Shown: positions 59,291 to 64,000 of the stretch, piece by piece
Numbering within the stretch: the first letter of the stretch is position 1
Layout of the letters: the number at the start of each line of letters is the position of its first letter
Assembly: GCF_037040815.1 (NCBI RefSeq)
Contig: NZ_CP146232.1
Location: 806,001-870,000, forward strand
Origin: Pararoseomonas sp. SCSIO 73927
GTDB taxonomy: Bacteria; Pseudomonadota; Alphaproteobacteria; Acetobacterales; Acetobacteraceae
Reading direction: 5' to 3'
Length of the DNA: 64,000 nt
Notes under the pieces: model-generated
Told to the model about the DNA's origin: nothing
Database searches by the model: none
The model's input: only the letters and a program-made list of their open reading frames with translations
Translations under genes and position numbers: made by a program

Positions 59291-61312
59291 ATGCCCACCC
59301 CCAAGCTGAAACCGCTCTCCGAGCAGGTCATCGTCATCACCGGCGCCAGCTCCGGCATCGGCCTGGCCACCGCGCGCATGGCCGCGGAGCGCGGCGCCGC
59401 CGTGGTCGTCGTCGCCCGCAACGAGGAGGCGCTGAACGCCCTGGCGGAGGAGATCCGCTCCAAGGGCGGCCGCGCGGAGCCCGTGGTGGCCGATGTCGCC
59501 GACATGGCGCAGGTGGAGGCGGTCAGCGCCCGCGCCATAGAGGCGTTCGGCGGCTTCGATTCCTGGTGCAACAACGCCGGCGTCGCGATCTACGGCGAGC
59601 TGGAGGACGTGCCGCTGGAGGACCAGCGCCGCCTCTTCGACACCAACTACTGGGGCGTGGTGCACGGCACCCTCGTCGCCGCGCGGCACCTCAAGGGCAA
59701 GGCCGGCGGCACCATCGTCAACGTCGGCAGCGTGCTGTCCGAGCGCGCGATGACGCTGCAGGGCCCCTACTCCGCCGCCAAGTTCGCGGTGAAGGGCGTG
59801 ACGGAGGCCTTCCGCACGGAGTTCGAGGCCGAGGGCTATCCGATCAGCGTCACGCTCATCAAGCCCGGCCCGATCGACACGCCCTACATGGAGCACGCGC
59901 GCAACCACCTCGGCTCGCCGGGCCTGCGGAACCCGCCGCCGGCCTATCACCCGCGCGTGGTGGCCCGCGCCATCCTGCACGCCTGCGAGACGCGCACGCG
60001 CGACCTCTACGTCGGCGGCGGCGGCTTCATGATGGCGATGATGGGCGTCCACTTCCCGCGCCTCACCGACCTGATTTTCGAGAAGATTGCCCGTCCCACC
60101 CAGGAGACCGAGGAGACCGGACGCATGGAGCGCCGCGACAACCTGTACGAGCCGCGCGAGGACCTGGCCGAGACCTCCTCCCTCTCCGGCCCGCCGCCGC
60201 GCAAGACCTCCTTCCTGCTGGAGGCGCAGATGAACCCGCTCGGCCCGGCCGGGCTGCTCATCGGCGCGGCCGCCCTGCTCGGCGGCGCCGCCATCGGCAT
60301 GTACACGCTGCGCCGCCCCGCGCCCGTGCCCCAGCGGCTGGCGGACCGCGCCTGGCGCCTCGGGCAGAGCGTGGCGCGCGACGCCGGCCACGGCATCGGC
60401 ACCCTGGGCCACGAGGCGAGCCGCATCGCCCACCGCGCGCTCGACTACGCGGAGCGGGCGGAGCGCGAGGCGCGCCCGCAGCTGAGGCACGCCCGCAAGC
60501 GGGCCGAGCGCTTCGCCGACAAGGCGAGCCGCTACGCCTCCTCCGTCTACGACGACGCGCGCGAGCGCGGCGGCGAGCTCTACGACGAGGCGCGCGACCG
60601 CGGCCGCGGATACTACCGGCAGGCCCGCGGCCGGGGCGAGGACCTCTACGACACCGCCCGCAAGCGCGGCCGTGACAACTACGTGGACGCCCGCGACACC
60701 GGCTGGAGCCTCTTCAAGCGCGCCCGCGACGACGGCCACGACGCCTACGAGGACGCCCGTGACCGTGGCTGGAGCCTTTTCGGCCGCGCCCGCGACCGGG
60801 GCGAGGAGGTGTACGACCGCGCCCGCAAGCGCGGCCGCGACAGCTACGAGGACGCGCGCGACACCGGCTGGAGCCTGTTCAGGCGCGCCCGCGACGACGG
60901 CCACGACGCCTACGAGGACGCCCGTGACCGTGGCTGGAGCCTTTTCGGCCGCGCCCGCGACCGGGGCGAGGAGGTGTACGACCGCGCCCGCAAGCGCGGC
61001 CGCGACAGCTACGAGGACGCGCGCGACACCGGCTGGAGCCTGTTCAGGCGCGCCCGCGACGACGGCCACGACGCCTACGAGGACGCCCGTGACCGTGGCT
61101 GGAGCCTTTTCGGCCGCGCCCGCGACCGGGGCGAGGAGGTGTACGACCGCGCCCGCAAGCGCGGCCGCGAGACCTACGAGGACGCGCGCGACGAGGGCTG
61201 GCACCTCTTCGGCCGCGCCCGCAAGGAGGTGGACCGCCGCGCCCACCAGGCCGCGCAGGAGGGCGACGGCCTGCTGGACCGGATCAACGCTTTCCTGAAG
61301 TCCCGCCTGTAG
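59291..61312 (+). CDS. Short-chain dehydrogenase fused to a membrane segment and a long 11-residue-repeat tail
   Basis: The protein has 673 residues. Residues ~10-270 are a classical SDR: VIVITGASSGIGLATARMAA, NNAGVAIYG, Ser in VGSVLSERAM, YxxxK in YSAAK. After a Pro/Ser linker a hydrophobic segment (AGLLIGAAALLGGAAIGMYT, ~317-337) follows. From about residue 418 to the end there are some twenty 11-residue units of the form A-R-x-R-G-x-x-x-Y/F-x-x. Five units make a 55-residue (165-bp) block repeated nearly three times at 60726-61200. The usual SDR length is about 250-330. The start at 59291 is chosen over 59261. Confidence 0.9.
   Translation: MPTPKLKPLSEQVIVITGASSGIGLATARMAAERGAAVVVVARNEEALNALAEEIRSKGGRAEPVVADVADMAQVEAVSARAIEAFGGFDSWCNNAGVAIYGELEDVPLEDQRRLFDTNYWGVVHGTLVAARHLKGKAGGTIVNVGSVLSERAMTLQGPYSAAKFAVKGVTEAFRTEFEAEGYPISVTLIKPGPIDTPYMEHARNHLGSPGLRNPPPAYHPRVVARAILHACETRTRDLYVGGGGFMMAMMGVHFPRLTDLIFEKIARPTQETEETGRMERRDNLYEPREDLAETSSLSGPPPRKTSFLLEAQMNPLGPAGLLIGAAALLGGAAIGMYTLRRPAPVPQRLADRAWRLGQSVARDAGHGIGTLGHEASRIAHRALDYAERAEREARPQLRHARKRAERFADKASRYASSVYDDARERGGELYDEARDRGRGYYRQARGRGEDLYDTARKRGRDNYVDARDTGWSLFKRARDDGHDAYEDARDRGWSLFGRARDRGEEVYDRARKRGRDSYEDARDTGWSLFRRARDDGHDAYEDARDRGWSLFGRARDRGEEVYDRARKRGRDSYEDARDTGWSLFRRARDDGHDAYEDARDRGWSLFGRARDRGEEVYDRARKRGRETYEDARDEGWHLFGRARKEVDRRAHQAAQEGDGLLDRINAFLKSRL
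60726..61200 (+). repeat. 165-bp tandem repeat inside the SDR-fusion gene
   Basis: Period 165 bp (55 codons, 5 x 11 residues). Copies begin at 60726, 60891 and 61056. The first two look identical by eye and the third diverges after about 110 bp. Near identity at the DNA level suggests recent duplication and possible length variation between strains. Confidence 0.9.
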
Positions 61313-61320
61313 AACCGGAG

Positions 61321-61347
61321 CGGCCCGGAGAGATCCTCCCCGGGCCG
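61321..61347. terminator. Hairpin between convergent genes
   Basis: CGGCCCGG (61321-61328) pairs with CCGGGCCG (61340-61347) in the 40-bp gap between two convergent stops. It probably terminates both transcripts. Confidence 0.6.
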
Positions 61348-61352
61348 TTCCC

Positions 61353-61691
61353 TTACTTCGCCTGCTCGGCCAGATGCGCCGCGTAGAAGGGCGCCGGCGC
61401 CACGATCCGGTTCTCCATCTCCTGCAGCACGCCCAGCTCTGCCACCTTGGCAAGATAGGCCTGGAACCCCGGGTCCTTGGCCATGGCCGAGCGCCGCGCC
61501 TCGCGGTCCGCCTGGCTGTCATAGGCCCAGAGGTGGACGATCCGGTTCAGCGGCCCCTCCACGGTCGTGTACCAGCCCAGGCAGCGGCCCAGGTACTTCT
61601 TCTGGATCTCCCACCCCATGGTCTCATAGACCTTCACGAACTCGGCCATGCGGTTCGGCTGGCAGGTGTAGATCCGCAGGTCCACGATCAT
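61353..61691 (-). CDS. NIPSNAP-family protein
   Basis: The protein has 112 residues. It begins IVDLRIYTCQPNRMAEFVKV and has NRIVHLWAYDSQADREARRS, the two conserved blocks of NIPSNAP ferredoxin-like alpha/beta proteins. AGGAG lies 6 nt before ATG 61691, which decides that start. The cellular role of bacterial NIPSNAP proteins is largely unknown; the family forms dimers like the dimeric alpha-beta barrel group. Confidence 0.88.
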   Translation of the reverse strand: MIVDLRIYTCQPNRMAEFVKVYETMGWEIQKKYLGRCLGWYTTVEGPLNRIVHLWAYDSQADREARRSAMAKDPGFQAYLAKVAELGVLQEMENRIVAPAPFYAAHLAEQAK

Positions 61692-61839
61692 CGGCATCTC
61701 CTCTCGCCGCATCCCGCGGCGCCATCCCCGGTCTTATCGTCCGCCACCTGCGGCCGCCTAGACCTCAGCCGCCTGTGTCCGCCTGGACCTCCCCCCATCC
61801 CCGCGGCACCCTGCCGCCCCGGCATGAGGAGGCAGTCCG

Positions 61840-62583
61840 CTGCGTCACCCCCCATCGCGGCGCCCCGCCATCGCCGCCCCCCTCCTGGCCCTCCTCCTCG
61901 CCGCCCCGGCGGCGGCCGAGCCCCGCATTCCCCCCTCCACTCTCCCCGGCCTCGGCGCCGCCGACCCCCGGCGCCCCGTGGACGCCGAGGCCCCGCCCTG
62001 GGCCTCCCTCGGCCGTGTCCAGACGGAGCTGGGCGGCCGCTGCACCGGCACCCTCATCGGCCCCCGCACCGTCCTCACCGCCGCGCACTGCCTCGTCGCG
62101 CCCCGCACCGGCGCCCTGGTGCGCCCCTCCTCCGTCCACTTCCTCCTCGGCTACCGGCAGGGCACCTGGAAGGCCACGTCCCGCGCCGCATCCGTCCGCA
62201 CCGGCCCCGGCTTCGACCCGCGCACCCGCCTCCCCCGCGGCGCCGACTGGGCGATCCTCACCCTGGAATCCTCCATCTCCGGCACCCCCCTCGCCCTGCT
62301 GGAGGACGACCCCGCCCCGCACCTCCCGCTCGCCCTCGGCGGCTACCAGCAGGACCGCCCGGAAGTCCTGCTGGCCGATACCGCCTGTCGCGCCGTCGGC
62401 CCCGCGGTGCTGGACGGCCTGCGCCTGATCGCCCACGCCTGCGCCGCCACCCGCGGCGCCAGCGGCGCCCCCCTCCTGGCGCAACGGCCCGACGGGGACT
62501 GGGCCGTGGCCGGCGTGTCCGTGGCCGCCGCGGTCGGCACGGCCCGCGGCCTCGCCGTGCCGGCCCGATCGCTGCGGGACTGA
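61840..62583 (+). CDS. Secreted trypsin-like serine protease, probable CTG start
   Basis: The protein has about 247 residues. The triad is visible: His in LTAAHCL, Asp in ADWAILTLE, Ser in ATRGASGAPLL (GxSGxP). The first GTG (61978) would remove the signal peptide. In the same frame the sequence from CTG 61840 reads RRPAIAAPLLALLLAAPAAA, a good signal peptide, with GAGGAG about 8 nt upstream and a stop just before. It belongs to the S1 family of small exported bacterial proteases; substrate unknown. Two Cys pairs flank the His and Ser sites. Confidence 0.85.
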   Translation: MRHPPSRRPAIAAPLLALLLAAPAAAEPRIPPSTLPGLGAADPRRPVDAEAPPWASLGRVQTELGGRCTGTLIGPRTVLTAAHCLVAPRTGALVRPSSVHFLLGYRQGTWKATSRAASVRTGPGFDPRTRLPRGADWAILTLESSISGTPLALLEDDPAPHLPLALGGYQQDRPEVLLADTACRAVGPAVLDGLRLIAHACAATRGASGAPLLAQRPDGDWAVAGVSVAAAVGTARGLAVPARSLRD

Positions 62584-62589
62584 TCCCCC

Positions 62590-62845
62590 GCGTCCGGTCC
62601 GTGGCCAGGGAGAGGAAGAAGGAATTCTTCCTCTCCCCGGACCCCTCATCATCATCTTCTTCTGGAAATCGGAATCATCCTGCTGACGGTGCGCCTCGGG
62701 TCCACGACCCGAGGCGACTGCAAGGGCCGAACCAGCCCGCCCCAACGCGCACCAGCCCAGGTCAGTCCCCGCGGCAGCCCGATCGCGGGGTCCGGGGGGC
62801 ACGTTTGCCCCCCGGTGGGGTGCAGGGGCAAAGCCCCTCCGTCAC
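62590..62845. repeat. Dispersed composite palindromic element, copy G
   Basis: It begins GTCCGGTCCGTGGCCAGGGA as copy B. The long hairpin is at 62608-62637 (13-bp stem, loop GGAA), followed by CTGACGGTGCGCC and a GCCTCGGGTC/GACCCGAGGC hairpin. The far end differs: CCGGGGGGCA/TGCCCCCCGG and AGGGGC/GCCCCT hairpins replace the usual CCAGGGGGC one. It lies between convergent genes and reaches the stop of the GST gene. Confidence 0.8.
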
Positions 62846-63822
62846 CCCAACGCCTCCCGCCCATGCGGCGCGGAGAGATCCTGCTCCGGCCCGATCGGCA
62901 CGATCCTCGTCGGGTTCACCGTCGGGTGGCTCTCGTAGTAGTGCCGCTTCATGTGCGTGAAATCGCAGGTCTCCCCGAAGCCCGGAGACTGGAACAGGTC
63001 GCGCAGGTACGGGAACAGCGCGGGGTAATCCGCGATCCGCCGCAGGTTGCACTTGAAGTGCCCGTGATAGACGGGGTCGAAGCGCACCAGTGTCGTGAAC
63101 AGCCGGACATCCGCCTCCGTCAGCACGTTGCCGACGAGGTAGCGCCGCGTGGCGAGATGCGCGTCCAGCTCGTCCAGTTTCGCGAACAGCGCCCGCGCCG
63201 CCTCCTCATAGGCCTCCTGCCGCGTCGCGAAGCCGGCCTTGTACACGCCGTTGTTCACCGCGTCGTAGATGCCGGCATTCATCGCGTCGATCTCCGCCCG
63301 CAGCGCCTCCGGGCAGTGGTCGCCGGGCCTCGCGCCCACGCCGTCGAAGGCGTGGTCCAGCATGCGGATGATCTCGGCGGATTCGTTGTTCACGATCGTG
63401 CCGCGCGCCTTGTCCCACAGCACCGGCACCGTCACGCGCCCGGTGTAGCGCGGGTCGGCCGCCGTATAGACCTGGTGCAGGAACCGCGCGTGGTTCACGG
63501 GGTCGGGGATCACGCCTGGCCCCTCCTCGAAGGTCCAGCCGTTCTCCTGCATCCGCCAGTGGACGACGGAGAGCCCGATCATCCCCTCCAGCCCCTTGCG
63601 CGTGCGCATGATCAGCGCCCGATGCGCCCAGGGGCAGGCGAGCGAGACGTAGAGATGATAGCGCCCGGGGTCGGCGGGGAAGCCGCCCTCCCCGCTCGGC
63701 CCGGGGCTGCCGTCCGCGGTGACCCAGTTGCGGTAGGCGCTGTCCTTGCGGACGAAGCGCCCGCCCGTCGCCTTGGTGTCGTACCACTGGTCCTGCCACC
63801 GGCCGTCCACGAGAAGTCCCAT
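62842..63822 (-). CDS. yqjG: Glutathionyl-hydroquinone reductase (YqjG/ECM4-type GST)
   Basis: The protein has about 326 residues. The N-terminal thioredoxin-like domain has the catalytic Cys in LACPWAHRALIM and VPVLWDKARGTIVNNESAEI. The C-terminal helical domain includes RYLVGNVLTEADVRLFTTLV, RFDPVYHGHFKCN and FTHMKRHYYESHPTVNPTRI, all typical of the Xi class. The enzyme reduces glutathionyl-hydroquinones in the cytoplasm. The start at 63822 (MGLLVDG) is conserved. It lies 5 bp downstream of the TRAP gene and may be cotranscribed. Confidence 0.93.
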   Translation of the reverse strand: MGLLVDGRWQDQWYDTKATGGRFVRKDSAYRNWVTADGSPGPSGEGGFPADPGRYHLYVSLACPWAHRALIMRTRKGLEGMIGLSVVHWRMQENGWTFEEGPGVIPDPVNHARFLHQVYTAADPRYTGRVTVPVLWDKARGTIVNNESAEIIRMLDHAFDGVGARPGDHCPEALRAEIDAMNAGIYDAVNNGVYKAGFATRQEAYEEAARALFAKLDELDAHLATRRYLVGNVLTEADVRLFTTLVRFDPVYHGHFKCNLRRIADYPALFPYLRDLFQSPGFGETCDFTHMKRHYYESHPTVNPTRIVPIGPEQDLSAPHGREALG

Positions 63823-63827
63823 GACCT

Positions 63828-64000
63828 TCAGCCCGCCCGGTAACTGTTGAGGATCGCCGCACCCTCGGCGCCGGCACGCGATGTCCAATCCGCCACCACG
63901 GGCGCGGCGGCGGCCGTGAGAGCGGCGCGCAGCGGGGCGCCGCCCGCCATCGTCACGCCGTTCGCGCGCATCCGCGCCTCGTTCTCCGCCAGCCGCGTGG
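63828..64000 (-). CDS. TRAP transporter substrate-binding protein (DctP-like), C-terminal end
   Basis: The reading frame enters from the right edge and stops at 63828. The visible 57 codons read LAENEARMRANGVTMAGG, then APVVADWTSRAGAEGAAILN and SYRAG. The E-N-E-x-R-x-x-G-V...V-x-x-W...G-x-x-A-I-L pattern is the usual end of DctP-family periplasmic binding proteins. The solute cannot be told. Confidence 0.7.
   Translation of the reverse strand, partial: TRLAENEARMRANGVTMAGGAPLRAALTAAAAPVVADWTSRAGAEGAAILNSYRAG

Noticed and set aside
60726..61200. CRISPR array or intergenic tandem repeat
   Set aside because: The 165-bp units are contiguous, lack spacers and are in frame in a protein gene. No CRISPR array or cas gene was seen in the window.

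Overview
The window is very GC-rich with compact, mostly alphaproteobacterial gene content: hrcA divergent from an overlapping rph-rdgB pair, a TRAP-transporter fragment, a YqjG-type glutathione reductase and a PLD-VTT fusion. I read it as a member of the Acetobacteraceae, Roseomonas-like. That assignment is inference from composition and family resemblance; there is no rRNA or tRNA gene in the window to test it.

Layout. (a) 1-15.2 kb is ordinary chromosome: an SMP-30 fragment, a caspase-like/DUF3829 protein, a CYTH phosphatase, hrcA, rph, rdgB, a D-hydantoinase-like enzyme, a metallophosphoesterase, an ABC exporter, an ATP-grasp ligase, a Tat-exported hydrolase and an aminotransferase. (b) 15.35-17.86 kb is the 3' part of an SLBB/Wza-like polysaccharide export gene. 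(c) 17.85-39.36 kb is an integrated island of about 21.5 kb with visibly lower GC. It sits inside that export gene. A 19-bp direct repeat (GCGGAAGGTGTCGTAGCCG) marks both ends, and a P4-type tyrosine integrase lies next to the left end. (d) 39.3-55.9 kb continues the exopolysaccharide (EPS) locus: the 5' part of the split export gene, a heparinase-like protein, a Wzz-like protein, an O-antigen ligase-like polymerase, a priming sugar transferase, a PglE-like aminotransferase, two GT4 glycosyltransferases, a UDP-GlcNAc 2-epimerase, a PglF/CapD-like dehydratase and a UDP-sugar 6-dehydrogenase. (e) 56-64 kb holds a PLD-VTT fusion with an EEP-family phosphodiesterase, an SDR fused to a long 11-residue-repeat tail, a NIPSNAP protein, a secreted trypsin-like protease, a glutathionyl-hydroquinone reductase and the end of a TRAP substrate-binding protein.

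The island carries its own maintenance and defence genes. These are the integrase, an AlpA/excisionase-like HTH protein, a primase-like protein plus a DUF927 ATPase, an H-NS-like silencer, a single-polypeptide MmeI-like (type IIL) restriction-modification enzyme, a Panacea-domain antitoxin-like protein, a compact operon with three paralogous XRE regulators and a candidate operator, and many small proteins. I see no terminase, portal or capsid gene, so it looks like a satellite or integrative element rather than a complete prophage.

In the EPS locus the gene set suggests a polymer primed by a bacillosamine/QuiNAc4N-type sugar (PglF dehydratase, PglE aminotransferase, sugar-1-phosphate transferase) and possibly containing an N-acetyl-aminouronic acid (2-epimerase plus 6-dehydrogenase). 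The polymer would be made by a Wzy/Wzz route and exported by the SLBB protein. The island has cut the exporter in two. Rejoining the flanks at the 19-bp repeat restores a typical F-G-Y-D-x-F-R segment, so excision could in principle reconnect the gene, although the 5' part also shows a frameshift.

Outside the island, the intergenic spaces carry six clear copies, whole or partial, plus one degenerate fragment of a composite palindromic repeat of up to about 270 bp. I found none inside the island, which agrees with the island being a later arrival.
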